Shown here one piece after another: positions 40,990-50,154 of a DNA stretch of 64,000 nucleotides (its first letter is position 1; every line of letters starts with the position of its first letter). A program made the translations under genes and the position numbers. Source of the stretch: Negadavirga shengliensis (GTDB lineage: Bacteria > Bacteroidota > Bacteroidia > Cytophagales > Cyclobacteriaceae). Under the pieces are notes generated by a model. It was not told the origin of the DNA and made no database searches. It saw only the letters and a list, made by a program, of their open reading frames with translations. Location of the stretch: positions 62,001-126,000 of the forward strand of contig NZ_JBHSJJ010000017.1 of assembly GCF_042652345.1 (NCBI RefSeq), read 5' to 3'.

Positions 40990-41942
40990 GTCAGGTTCTT
41001 TTTTGAGGAGGTATTTGTGATACTTTTGAGTTCTTCAAGTTTTGAGTTGATCTCGCTGCTGGCCTTTCCGTATCCAAATAGCCGCTTCAACCAAAGGGAA
41101 AACAGGTACCAAAATAAAACGGGAAGTCCCACGAAAACAATCAAGATATTTGCCAGCATCGCAACGGTCAATCCCAGCGCATGATCGCCGGCAAAGCGAA
41201 GTAAGTCAAGGAGTTCTCTGCCGAGTTTTTCCACTTCTTCTTCTACGTGGTAGGTTGTCTTGACGATCTCGTCTTCCGCCTTATCCAGGAAGTTGAGTTT
41301 ACCCCCATGTCTGCTTTTTTGTCTGCTTTCCAAAGTATCCAATTTGGCTTGATGGGTGTTTTTTTTGGTATTTATCGAATCCTTTGTCACGGAGAGATAC
41401 GTCTTAAGGTCACTGCCCAAATCGAGGTTCATCTGATGGGCAGCTCCAGACATAAACTGCGTGTAGACGCTTAACCCCGGCGAAATGATCAATCCCAAAA
41501 CCAATAACTTGAAGCTTAAACTGCGCAGCGGAGGAATCAACATACCTACAAAAAGCACGGCTAAAATGGCTTTAAAAACCCACCATTGGCTAAATTTCAG
41601 CAAGGTATATTGGAGAAGTAAGAGGAGATAGGAAAAATTGAGATAGGATAAAAGTTTGTCAAAATCCCTCTGGTAAGTACTGGCCCAGGATTTTAGGAAA
41701 GGGATACTTTCCGCCAGAGGAATGCTCAATGTTTCAATCTCCTGAAGGATCAATATGCTTTCCGCAATTTCTTTTGCAGCTTTTTCCTCGAAATCAATTG
41801 CACTTGGATAAAACAGGTTACTGAATGAAACCAGGATAAGCAATCCTAGAATGACCAAGGTAGCTATCTGCTTTTTGTTTAATCTCACTGTAAAAATTTT
41901 AGGGTCAAAACATCTTCTGATAACGGATGTGTTTTCCGGCAA
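40986..41942 (-). CDS. Membrane protein of unknown function, cotranscribed with GH25
   Basis: 318 residues with about five membrane helices: residues 24-44 (ATLVILGLLILVSFSNLFYP), two or three around 100-160, and one at about 262-290. Between helices 4 and 5 lies a charged soluble segment with SVTKDSINTKKNTHQAKLDT and DKAEDEIVKTTYHVEEEVEK, a probable coiled coil in the periplasm or cytosol. The C-terminal tail is basic. I do not recognise the family. The gene precedes the lysozyme gene with a four-base overlap, which points to a joint envelope role. Confidence 0.7.
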   Translation of the reverse strand: MPENTSVIRRCFDPKIFTVRLNKKQIATLVILGLLILVSFSNLFYPSAIDFEEKAAKEIAESILILQEIETLSIPLAESIPFLKSWASTYQRDFDKLLSYLNFSYLLLLLQYTLLKFSQWWVFKAILAVLFVGMLIPPLRSLSFKLLVLGLIISPGLSVYTQFMSGAAHQMNLDLGSDLKTYLSVTKDSINTKKNTHQAKLDTLESRQKSRHGGKLNFLDKAEDEIVKTTYHVEEEVEKLGRELLDLLRFAGDHALGLTVAMLANILIVFVGLPVLFWYLFSLWLKRLFGYGKASSEINSKLEELKSITNTSSKKNLT

Positions 41943-42686
41943 ACATTCTTATATGCTGAGTGTAAGCCGGGATTGTTCCATTTTCTTACAGCCAAACAAC
42001 AACAGATTCGGCCGTTTGTAAACCTGGTGTAATTAAGCTGTTGATTGCCATACCCGCAACGCGGTCTTCAGGGTCTTCCCGATTTAACCAAAATGCGGAT
42101 TCCAAAGGACGGATTGACTTGAATTCATATTTTTGCATTTCAGATTAAAATAAATGTTTATTGTGTAAAAATTGATATGAATGAAATTTTATTTTATAAT
42201 ATCCATATAAATATAGTTATTATTATTTGATTCATAGCACTCCTGATAAGTATTTTTTCATTTAAACAACAGATAAGTATCGCATATGCCAAAAAGGACA
42301 GAAGGGTTTTCACTAACTTGGTATAAGCTGAAATACGGATAAAACACGGATAAAACACCGATTCAATATGGATTTCTATAAACTCAGAGTTTACACGTTC
42401 CTGACCCGCCTCAGGGACATTATACCCTCACACCGCTAGTGTCCTGGGAATATCTAAGGGACAGGGAAGGATCAAGAAACTGGACCCTATTCACTTCTCT
42501 GCTTACAGGTACACAGGCAGGTAGAAACTGATTAGCAGGCACAATTCGCTTATCTGCTCAATCGTAAAAGGATGAAGGGTTTACTGTTATCTTAACTAAA
42601 ATTTTTATAAATAAAAATAATCTTTAAAAAATTTTTTTATTATTATTTTTTTATTAAATTTCAAGTTACAAAGTCTGACGAAAAGC
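41943..42686. other. 744-base A+T-rich intergenic region
   Basis: No gene is seen on either strand. Very A+T-rich tracts occur at 42120-42250 and just before the sigma-factor gene (42598-42665). It contains a tandem 11-base duplication ACGGATAAAAC at 42335-42356, followed by ACACCGAT. It separates the minus-strand lysozyme operon from the plus-strand sigma/anti-sigma unit and should hold the promoters of both. Confidence 0.5.
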
Positions 42687-43259
42687 ATGATCTCTCCCCA
42701 AACAAGTTCCGTTACGGAATTGACCGCCGCGTGGTGGCAAGGTCTCAGAAAGGGCGACAAAGCCTCATTGGAGGCCATCTACCGCCGGTTTTCTGACGAC
42801 ATGTACCGGTATGGCATGGCCTTGAAGTACGAACACAATGTTATCCTGGATTGCATTCAGGAGGTTTTCATTGACTTGTGGAGATACCGCGAAAACCTCA
42901 GTTCCAACGTGAACGTCCGGCTTTATCTTTTCAAATCGCTTACCAACAAGATCTATCATTTTCACCAAAAGGAAAAACAAAGCAGGCTGGCCCCCCTGGA
43001 TGAGAGCCATATTACCCTGTTTCTGGTGGCGTCGCATGAAAGCGAACTGATAGAGAAACAGCGGAATGAGGATTTTGTAGGTCAACTGCAAAAGGCGCTT
43101 TCCGGACTTCCCATAAGACAGAAAGAGGTCATCCAGCATATTTTTTTTGAAAATCATTCGTACGAAGAAACCTCCTTTCTGATGTCCGTAACGGTGCGGA
43201 CCGTCTATAACCTGGCCTGGAAGGCCATTTCCAACATCAAAAAAAGCATTCTTCTGTAG
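42687..43259 (+). CDS. ECF sigma factor, FecI-like (Bacteroidota type)
   Basis: 190 residues, the usual length of the sigma-70 Bacteroidota-family-1 ECF group. Region 2 (about residues 24-90) has LEAIYRRFSDDMYRYGMALK and a QEVFIDLWRYRENLSSNVNV core; region 4 (about 125-185) has LPIRQKEVIQHIFFENHSYE, ETSFLMSVTVRTVYNLAWKA. It directs RNA polymerase to the downstream promoters when released by the anti-sigma factor encoded 108 bases downstream. The gene order sigma/FecR/STN-SusC is the known trans-envelope signalling arrangement. Confidence 0.93.
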   Translation: MISPQTSSVTELTAAWWQGLRKGDKASLEAIYRRFSDDMYRYGMALKYEHNVILDCIQEVFIDLWRYRENLSSNVNVRLYLFKSLTNKIYHFHQKEKQSRLAPLDESHITLFLVASHESELIEKQRNEDFVGQLQKALSGLPIRQKEVIQHIFFENHSYEETSFLMSVTVRTVYNLAWKAISNIKKSILL

Positions 43260-43367
43260 TTATATAGCCTGCATCTAGCGGGGCATGAGTCGCCGGCACA
43301 ATTTTTTTTTTATTCAGGCAGGTAAAACCAGCACTTTCCGTACTTATATAATTGTAAGAAAATAAGT

Positions 43368-44462
43368 ATGGATATTTCCGAATATAAAGTAGAGGATTTT
43401 GTCTTGGATCCTGATTTTAAAAAATGGGTACTGAATCCAGATAGAGAAACCAATATTATATGGGAGAAGTGCCTTGAGGATTACCCGGAAAAAGTGGACC
43501 AAGTAAAAGTGGCCAGAGAAATTCTGATCAACCTCAATGTGAAAACCAGAAAGCTGCAGACGGCTGATAAGGAAGGGTTATGGCGCGCGATCAGCGGTAA
43601 ACTGGAAGAAGAAGCACCCGGGGTAGGGCCCGCCGCCAAGACCGTTCCTATCGGTATCCAAGGAACCATCCGGAGAATCGAAAAACGGGTGTATATCAGC
43701 CGGCAAAATCATTGGGCAGCTAAGGTAGCTTCTGTGGCGCTTTTGGTTTTTGCTTTAGGGGCGGCATTTTCGCTGTACTTTGATAAACCCCTTGGTGAAG
43801 AAAAACAACTTAAGCCGGAAGTCATGGTACATGCCACCAGTCCCGGCGTAAAATCAAGCCTCACTTTGTCGGACGGTACCAAGGTGATCCTTAATTCCGG
43901 CAGTAAACTTTCCTATGTGAAAAACTTCTCCTCCGGCGAAAGGGAGGTTTTTCTTGAGGGAGAAGCTTTTTTTGATGTATACCGGGACGAGGCGAGGCCC
44001 TTCAGGGTGTACACAGGTGAGGTGGTGACGACCGTCCTGGGTACCAGTTTCAACGTGAGCACACGCGATGGAGAAATGATAAGCGTGGCGCTGGTGAGTG
44101 GTAAAGTATCCGTAAAAAGCAGCCGGTCTGATACGGGTGAAATGTTACTGGAAAAAGGAGAAATGGCCCTGGTTTCTACGAATGATTTCTCTATGAAAAA
44201 GAAGGTTTTCAGCGAGGAGCAGGTCATCGGTTGGACCAAAGGAATGATTGTGTTTGACAGGACTCCCATGCAGGAGGCCTTTGCTATACTGGAAAACTGG
44301 TATGGGGTGGAAATTGTGCTGGCCGGCAATATCCCATCCAGTTTGGTGTTTTCCGGAAAATTCAAGGAAGAAACCCTGGCCAATATTTTAAGGGGACTAT
44401 CCTATTCCTGGGAATTTGATTATACCATCCGGGATGATCAAGTAAAGATCCATTTCAAATAG
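43368..44462 (+). CDS. FecR-like anti-sigma factor
   Basis: 364 residues. A cytosolic sigma-binding N-terminal part (1-113) is followed by one membrane helix (about 116-136, AAKVASVALLVFALGAAF) and a periplasmic FecR domain: SPGVKSSLTLSDGTKVILNS, GSKLSYVKNFSSGEREVFLE, GEAFFDVYRDEARPFRVYTG. The C-terminal DUF4974 (about 285-362) has GMIVFDRTPMQEAFAILENW. It holds the ECF sigma factor encoded 108 bases upstream and receives the signal from the STN domain of the next SusC. Length and layout are standard for the family. Confidence 0.93.
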   Translation: MDISEYKVEDFVLDPDFKKWVLNPDRETNIIWEKCLEDYPEKVDQVKVAREILINLNVKTRKLQTADKEGLWRAISGKLEEEAPGVGPAAKTVPIGIQGTIRRIEKRVYISRQNHWAAKVASVALLVFALGAAFSLYFDKPLGEEKQLKPEVMVHATSPGVKSSLTLSDGTKVILNSGSKLSYVKNFSSGEREVFLEGEAFFDVYRDEARPFRVYTGEVVTTVLGTSFNVSTRDGEMISVALVSGKVSVKSSRSDTGEMLLEKGEMALVSTNDFSMKKKVFSEEQVIGWTKGMIVFDRTPMQEAFAILENWYGVEIVLAGNIPSSLVFSGKFKEETLANILRGLSYSWEFDYTIRDDQVKIHFK

Positions 44463-44511
44463 ACTTAAACCCATTGATGCCTATGAAGAAAAAAAACTCC
44501 TGAAAACAAAA

Positions 44512-44537
44512 GGCAGGTGACTGTGACATCACCCGCC
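44512..44537 (+). terminator. Imperfect hairpin between fecR-like and susC-like genes
   Basis: GGCAGGTGA (44512-44520) pairs with TCACCCGCC (44529-44537) with one A-C mismatch and an 8-base loop. There is no clear T run. It may attenuate read-through from the sigma/anti-sigma genes, so that SusC has its own promoter after it. Confidence 0.35.
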
Positions 44538-44639
44538 TGAATCATCTTTCATCTGGAAAGCAAACGACCAAATCCACTGTTCCAGATAAACATTTTATAA
44601 CACTGTCCTTTGGACAGCATACAAAACCTATGTAAAGAT

Positions 44640-47600
44640 ATGAAAAATGAAACAGTATTACTTCTAATACGCATGACCAAAACATTTATCCATGCGCTGA
44701 TCCTTCAATGCATGACCATGACGCTCCTCTTTGCTTGGAACGGCACGGCCCAGGTGAAGAGTATTGATAAAATCATGATCCAATTGGAGATCGATAACTT
44801 ATCCGTGGAAAACGCCTTTAGCCGGATTGAGAAAGAGACAGGGTTCAATTTCGTCTTTGCCCAAAAGGACGTCAGTGGATTGGAAACGGTAAGCACGAAC
44901 GGAAAAAACAAGTCGCTTTATGATTTGCTCGTGGATATCGCCATGCAAACGCCTTTGGAGTTCAAGCAGGTGAATAACAATATCCATGTAAAAAGGACAA
45001 AGAGCGGGAGAAGGGCCGCTCCTCAGAACGCGGTGATCATCAATGTAGATGTCCGGGGAACCGTCGCCGATGCTTCAGGAGAGCCTATGCCCGGTGTGAC
45101 GGTGTCCGTACCGGGTACATCCATAGGCACGGTCACGGACTTAGACGGCCGGTTTACACTATCGGTGCCTGAAGGATCTTCTTTGGCCTTCTCCTATATC
45201 GGATTCAGGACGGAAATAGTACCCGTGGATGGCAGGACGGAATTCAACATCGTCCTGGAAGAAGATGTATCCGCTTTAGGTGAGGTGGTGGTGACTGCCT
45301 TTGGCGTTCCCAGGGACGAAAGGGCCTTGGGTTATGCCACGGCTACCATCAAATCCGATGAACTGATAAAGGTAGGAACGCCTAACTTTGCGACTGCTCT
45401 ATATGGAAAGGCTCCCGGTGTCCGCATCCAGGCCGGCGCCGGTGGTGCCACTTCTGCGGTAAACATTCAGATCCGGGGAATCAACTCTATCTTAGGTCGA
45501 AACCAACCTCTGATTATTCTGGACGGTGTACCTATCCGGAATGAGGAGGTCAGGAACAACGACTACTGGTCAGACCAGAGATTAAGGGGTAACGGTCTGT
45601 TGGACATCAACCCTGAGGATATCGAGAACATATCCATCCTGAAAGGTGCCTCTGCGGCCGCTTTATATGGATCTGAAGCGGTTAACGGGGTGGTCATGAT
45701 CACGACGAAGAAAGGCGCCGCCGGTGTGAAGGGGTTTGCTGTAGATTTCAATGCCAGTTATGCCGTGGATAAAATCGCTTATCTCCCGAGGTACCAAAAC
45801 GTGAGGGGACCGGGCGGACCAAGTCATGTATTTAGTCTGGGACAGGATGACGATGGCTTTATTCGTTACGATGGCAATATCAGGGGGTTGGCCAATACAA
45901 CCCTCAATTTTGGGCCGGAGTTTGACGGCCAGCCTGTTATGAGCTGGGATGGGCAGATGAGGCCTTATGTGGCGCAGGAAAACAATTACGCCGCGTTGTT
46001 TAACAATCCGGCCAGTTCTCAGGTCAATGTGGCAATTTCCAATTCAACGGAAAATGCGGATATACGCTTGTCTCTTACCAGGCAGGATAACGAGGCACTG
46101 AGCCTCAATTCGAAAAACAGCAAGAACATCGCCAACTTCAACTCCACTTTCCGGGTTTCCAAAAGGGTGACGACGGACCTGATGGTCAACTATATCAACC
46201 AAAACACCGCGAATCGCCCCTATTCGGTGGACAGGATGATCAACAACTTTACGGGTATGATGACCCGGTTTGACAACGGCGCCTGGTATTTGGACAGGTA
46301 CCAGACGAGCAGGGGCTACAGGTTCGTAACCGGTACCGGCCAGAGCATCACACCAGAGGAAAACATCATACGCAACGGGTTTCTTGGTGATATCGCCGAT
46401 TATGTATGGAGGGTTAATAGACACCGTTCTTCTGAATTGAGCAACAGGGTAATCGGAAGCTTGACCAACAGTGTGCGGATTACGGATGAGTTGAGCTTGC
46501 GTGCCAGGATTTCCACAGATTATACTTACAGGTATTCAGAAGACAGGTTTGCTACTGAACGTCCTTTGGCCTTTGGGCCGTCCGGTGCCTTTGGCATGGG
46601 TACGGAGGTATTTAGCATCCTGTATGGAGACGTGTTGCTTTCCTACCGGAAAGAACTGACCGATGAAGTGACATTAACGGCAACAGCCGGTTATACTGCC
46701 AGAAAAGAAACCTTTTCAAGGGTCACCAGAAGTACCAATGGCGGGCTGAGTACCGAGAATTTATTTGATGTCGTCGCTTCAGCAAACCTGCCCAATAACA
46801 GCTCAACCAGGACATTTAATGTGTTGGACGCAACCTTGGGCACACTGAATTTGGATTACAAGGGGATTTGGTATGTGGAAGGAACGATCAGAAGGGATAG
46901 GATCTCCGTCATGCATCCCGACAACAACACGCTTTATTACCCCTCCGCCAACACGAGCTTTATTTTGTCAGACGCGGTCGAAATGCCCCATTTTATCAGC
47001 GCAGCCAAACTGAGAGGTTCATGGGGTATCGTGGGCAATTATCCCGATATATATCGGGCAAATATTGCCTATACGCAAAATACACTCGGAACACAACAGC
47101 CCGGAGGAGCCAATGTATTGTACACCCTGATTCCAGGTAACTTTGGCAATGATGGCATCAGACCCGAAGAAAAACACGAATTTGAGGTGGGCTTGAACAT
47201 GAAGTTTGCCCAGGACAGGTTTGGTTTTGATGTGTCCTATTACAATGCGCAGATCAGAGATCAAATATTAGACCTTACCTTACCCTGGTCTGCCGGTGCA
47301 GGAAGTGTGTTGACCAATATTGGTACACTTAGGAACAAAGGGATAGAGGCCAGCTTGTACGGTAACGTTCTTAGGCGCACTGGCGGATTAAACTGGGATG
47401 TCACCGTCAACCTGGCCAGGAACCGCAACATCGTGGAGAAACTTACCGATAATGCCACGGAGATTTTGCACGCCGACTATGATGGCAATGCCGCGCAATT
47501 GCGCTCCACGGTGGGACAACCCATGGGAGACTTCTATGCCAGACCCGTTGAGACCAATGCCAGCGGACAGAAGATCGTACAGCCAAATGGGCTGTATAAA

Positions 47601-48281
47601 ATCGATGACCAGAACTGGATCAAAGTGGGTAATGCCATGCCCAAAGTTGTGGGTGGGATCATGAACGAGCTTAGCTACAAAAACTTCACGCTAAGCGTAC
47701 TGGCCGATTTTCAGATCGGAGGCCATGTAATGCCCACGGGAATCAACTGGATGATCAGCCGGGGATTGACTGAGGAAAGCCTGAATTACATGAACAAAGA
47801 AAGAGGTGGGCTTTCCTACTATGTCAATGATGAAGGTAAAGGCGTACAGACCGATGCCGCCCAGGGCCCCAATGGAGAAAGGGTTCATCATGATGGGATG
47901 CTGATGGAAGGGGTGACAGCCGATGGCCAACCGAATACCAACGTGATTTCCCAGGCGCTGTATTATCAACGAACCTACAATTGGGGAGGTCCGCAGTACA
48001 GCCAGTCCAGGTATGAACTGTATATCCAGGAGAACACCTATTTCAAATTGAGGGAATTGTCCTTTGGATATGCTTTCCCTTCCCACATTGCGCGAAAAGT
48101 CGGGGCATCCAACCTGAACCTGTCGGTATTTGGAAGAAACCTTTTCTTCTTCTACAGAAACATCAAAGACCTGGATCCGGAAGTGCTCACAGGGGGATCC
48201 AGGTGGTTCCAGACGCTCACCAGTGCAGGTACCAACCCGGCCACCAGGACGGGAGGTGTTATGTTAAGGGCCAGATTCTAA
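44640..48281 (+). CDS. SusC/RagA TonB-dependent receptor with N-terminal STN signalling domain
   Basis: About 1213 residues from ATG 44640; ATGs at 44610 and 44673 are alternatives. A signal peptide (LLFAWNGTAQ end) is followed by an STN domain (about residues 45-100, IQLEIDNLSVENAFSRIEKE), a carboxypeptidase-regulatory-like domain (VRGTVADASGEPMPGVTVSV, IGTVTDLDGRFTLSVPEGSS), the TonB-box-like GEVVVTAFG, a plug (ATALYGKAPGVRIQAGAGGA, IRGINSILGRNQPLIILDGV) and a 22-strand barrel ending VMLRARF. The STN domain contacts FecR, linking substrate binding to sigma release. SusC transports oligosaccharides or other nutrients together with the SusD protein encoded 30 bases downstream. The substrate is not told by sequence. 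Confidence 0.95.
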   Translation: MKNETVLLLIRMTKTFIHALILQCMTMTLLFAWNGTAQVKSIDKIMIQLEIDNLSVENAFSRIEKETGFNFVFAQKDVSGLETVSTNGKNKSLYDLLVDIAMQTPLEFKQVNNNIHVKRTKSGRRAAPQNAVIINVDVRGTVADASGEPMPGVTVSVPGTSIGTVTDLDGRFTLSVPEGSSLAFSYIGFRTEIVPVDGRTEFNIVLEEDVSALGEVVVTAFGVPRDERALGYATATIKSDELIKVGTPNFATALYGKAPGVRIQAGAGGATSAVNIQIRGINSILGRNQPLIILDGVPIRNEEVRNNDYWSDQRLRGNGLLDINPEDIENISILKGASAAALYGSEAVNGVVMITTKKGAAGVKGFAVDFNASYAVDKIAYLPRYQNVRGPGGPSHVFSLGQDDDGFIRYDGNIRGLANTTLNFGPEFDGQPVMSWDGQMRPYVAQENNYAALFNNPASSQVNVAISNSTENADIRLSLTRQDNEALSLNSKNSKNIANFNSTFRVSKRVTTDLMVNYINQNTANRPYSVDRMINNFTGMMTRFDNGAWYLDRYQTSRGYRFVTGTGQSITPEENIIRNGFLGDIADYVWRVNRHRSSELSNRVIGSLTNSVRITDELSLRARISTDYTYRYSEDRFATERPLAFGPSGAFGMGTEVFSILYGDVLLSYRKELTDEVTLTATAGYTARKETFSRVTRSTNGGLSTENLFDVVASANLPNNSSTRTFNVLDATLGTLNLDYKGIWYVEGTIRRDRISVMHPDNNTLYYPSANTSFILSDAVEMPHFISAAKLRGSWGIVGNYPDIYRANIAYTQNTLGTQQPGGANVLYTLIPGNFGNDGIRPEEKHEFEVGLNMKFAQDRFGFDVSYYNAQIRDQILDLTLPWSAGAGSVLTNIGTLRNKGIEASLYGNVLRRTGGLNWDVTVNLARNRNIVEKLTDNATEILHADYDGNAAQLRSTVGQPMGDFYARPVETNASGQKIVQPNGLYKIDDQNWIKVGNAMPKVVGGIMNELSYKNFTLSVLADFQIGGHVMPTGINWMISRGLTEESLNYMNKERGGLSYYVNDEGKGVQTDAAQGPNGERVHHDGMLMEGVTADGQPNTNVISQALYYQRTYNWGGPQYSQSRYELYIQENTYFKLRELSFGYAFPSHIARKVGASNLNLSVFGRNLFFFYRNIKDLDPEVLTGGSRWFQTLTSAGTNPATRTGGVMLRARF

Positions 48282-48311
48282 TTTGATTGATTTCATTAAA
48301 CAAGACATACC

Positions 48312-49895
48312 ATGAAAATAAAAATAATATTGATGACCGGTTTGTTGGCAGGCAGTCTCGCTGGTTGTAAAATGTCCGATTTCGAGGAAAACTATACGGA
48401 CCCCTCTAAACTACCTGAAACGACGGTGGGGAAGCAGTTTACAGGAATGATCTTTCAAAACAGGGGGGACGTATTGCCCAGCTACTGGAATTACTTTGTC
48501 ATACACCGGCTCACCTCTAACAGGTACAACCAGGCTGTGGGATGGGTCAATGTGGAAAACCAATATGTGCCCGGTTCTGCGGCTGTAAATGATCGCTGGA
48601 ACAGATACTACCAATTTGTGGCGCAATACCGGGAAGTAGAGAAGGTATATGCCGGCTTATCTGATGCGGAAAAGAACGAAAGGAGAATCTATATGATTGC
48701 GGCGGCCACCTATTTCTATGATTTTACGCAACAAATGATCGATCTTTACGGAGATTTGCCCTGGAGTCAAGCAGGTATGCTCAGTACCAATGGGGGCGAT
48801 TATACCAAATCCTACCCGGCTTATGACCAGGCGGAAAGTATCTATACAAAAATGCTGGATGATCTTGCCGGGTTTGCGGATGAATTGAGGACGATTTCAC
48901 TGAATCAGGCTGTAGAAGCGGAGTTTAAAACCCAGGATTTGATCAATTGGGGTGACATCGACATGTGGAGGAAGTATGTCAATTCCTTAAGATTAAGGAT
49001 GCTTACCAGGGTAAGTGGTACCGGCGGGTTCGGTTCCAGAGCGAAATCCGAAATCAATGCAATCTTATCCAATCCGGGTAACTATCCGATTGTCACCAGT
49101 AATGCCGACAACATCACCTTTAGGATTCATGAACTGGGGACCTTGATGTCTGCTACTGATTTTCAAAGCGGACTGGAAGACTGGGATGGAAACATTGCCG
49201 GAAAAGCCATTATAGATCATATGTTGGACAATAATGATCCAAGGTTATCCTATATCTTTGAGCCGGGAGAAAATGCGGAGGGGGCATATATGGGGCTGGA
49301 TCCTTTGATGAATCCATCGGCACAAAATGAGCTTGTCGGAACCCTGACATTGTCGAGATACAACAGATCCACCATAAGCAGAAACCAGTACTTCCCGGGT
49401 TTGCTGGTCACCGCTGCCGAAGTACATTTGTTGGCTGCCGAATACTATCTGCGAGAAAATCTGAATGCCCAGGCCAGGGATCATTATGAAGAGGCTATTC
49501 GTCAGTCAATGGGCTTTTATCAGTTTCTCAGAAGTCTAAGTAACAACAGTGAGTCACCTGCTCCGGTTGTCCCTACGGCAGCTGACATGGCCGCCTATTT
49601 GGCCCAGCCTGCTATCTCATGGGATGCGGCCGCTTCATTGGATGACAGGATTGGCCTGATTGCCAGGCAAAAATGGCTTCATTTAAACGTGGTTCAGCCT
49701 AATGAAAACTGGGCGGAACTCAGAAGACTGGATGCACTGGGCCTTGTTTTCCGGAACGATGATTCCAATCAGCAAAGTCAGCCTCCTTCCAGGTGGATGT
49801 ATCCAGGAGTGGAGCAGTCGTTCAATGCTGCAAACTATTCCGCTGTTCAGAGCAAGGACAAACTCACCACCAAGATTTTCTGGGACGTGGATTAA
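48312..49895 (+). CDS. SusD/RagB-like nutrient-binding lipoprotein
   Basis: 527 residues, lipoprotein signal MKIKIILMTGLLAGSLAGC (LAGC). It matches the SusD-like-2 type (PF12771 group): FEENYTDPSKLPETTVGKQF, YMIAAATYFYDFTQQMIDLY then GDLPWSQAG, the TPR-like helices around 160-260, WRKYVNSLRLRMLTRVSG, and the C-terminal AARQ-like block IGLIARQKWLHLNVVQPNEN then WAELRRLDALG. It covers the SusC barrel as a lid at the cell surface. A strong terminator follows at 49925-49950, closing the unit. No enzyme gene belongs to it. Confidence 0.93.
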   Translation: MKIKIILMTGLLAGSLAGCKMSDFEENYTDPSKLPETTVGKQFTGMIFQNRGDVLPSYWNYFVIHRLTSNRYNQAVGWVNVENQYVPGSAAVNDRWNRYYQFVAQYREVEKVYAGLSDAEKNERRIYMIAAATYFYDFTQQMIDLYGDLPWSQAGMLSTNGGDYTKSYPAYDQAESIYTKMLDDLAGFADELRTISLNQAVEAEFKTQDLINWGDIDMWRKYVNSLRLRMLTRVSGTGGFGSRAKSEINAILSNPGNYPIVTSNADNITFRIHELGTLMSATDFQSGLEDWDGNIAGKAIIDHMLDNNDPRLSYIFEPGENAEGAYMGLDPLMNPSAQNELVGTLTLSRYNRSTISRNQYFPGLLVTAAEVHLLAAEYYLRENLNAQARDHYEEAIRQSMGFYQFLRSLSNNSESPAPVVPTAADMAAYLAQPAISWDAAASLDDRIGLIARQKWLHLNVVQPNENWAELRRLDALGLVFRNDDSNQQSQPPSRWMYPGVEQSFNAANYSAVQSKDKLTTKIFWDVD

Positions 49896-49924
49896 GGATT
49901 TGTAGAAAGATGAACCTATTAACG

Positions 49925-49950
49925 AGCCGGGCAAGATACCCGGCTTTTTT
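49925..49950 (+). terminator. Terminator after the first SusC/SusD pair
   Basis: AGCCGGG (49925-49931), loop CAAGATA, CCCGGCT (49939-49945) followed by five T residues: a classic rho-independent terminator 29 bases after the SusD stop. It separates the FecI/FecR-controlled unit from the GH31 gene that follows. Confidence 0.9.
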
Positions 49951-50154
49951 CATATGTCCCGGTATGGGCGATGATGATGGGCTGTGTGTCCACACCGGAG
50001 TCCAGTAGTGTGGTTGTCTTTTATGGTATGATTTTACAGATGGCGTCATGTTAATTCATAATGACACCTTTTTGGAAACATGGAAGCCCCCGGAATGTTT
50101 TTTTTAATAAGAGATTTGAAGGCTAAATGTTCTCCTGAAAACTTTTCCCTTTAA

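Noticed and set aside
42335..42356. CRISPR-like or minisatellite repeat
   Set aside because: Only two 11-base copies without spacers. No CRISPR array was seen anywhere in the window.
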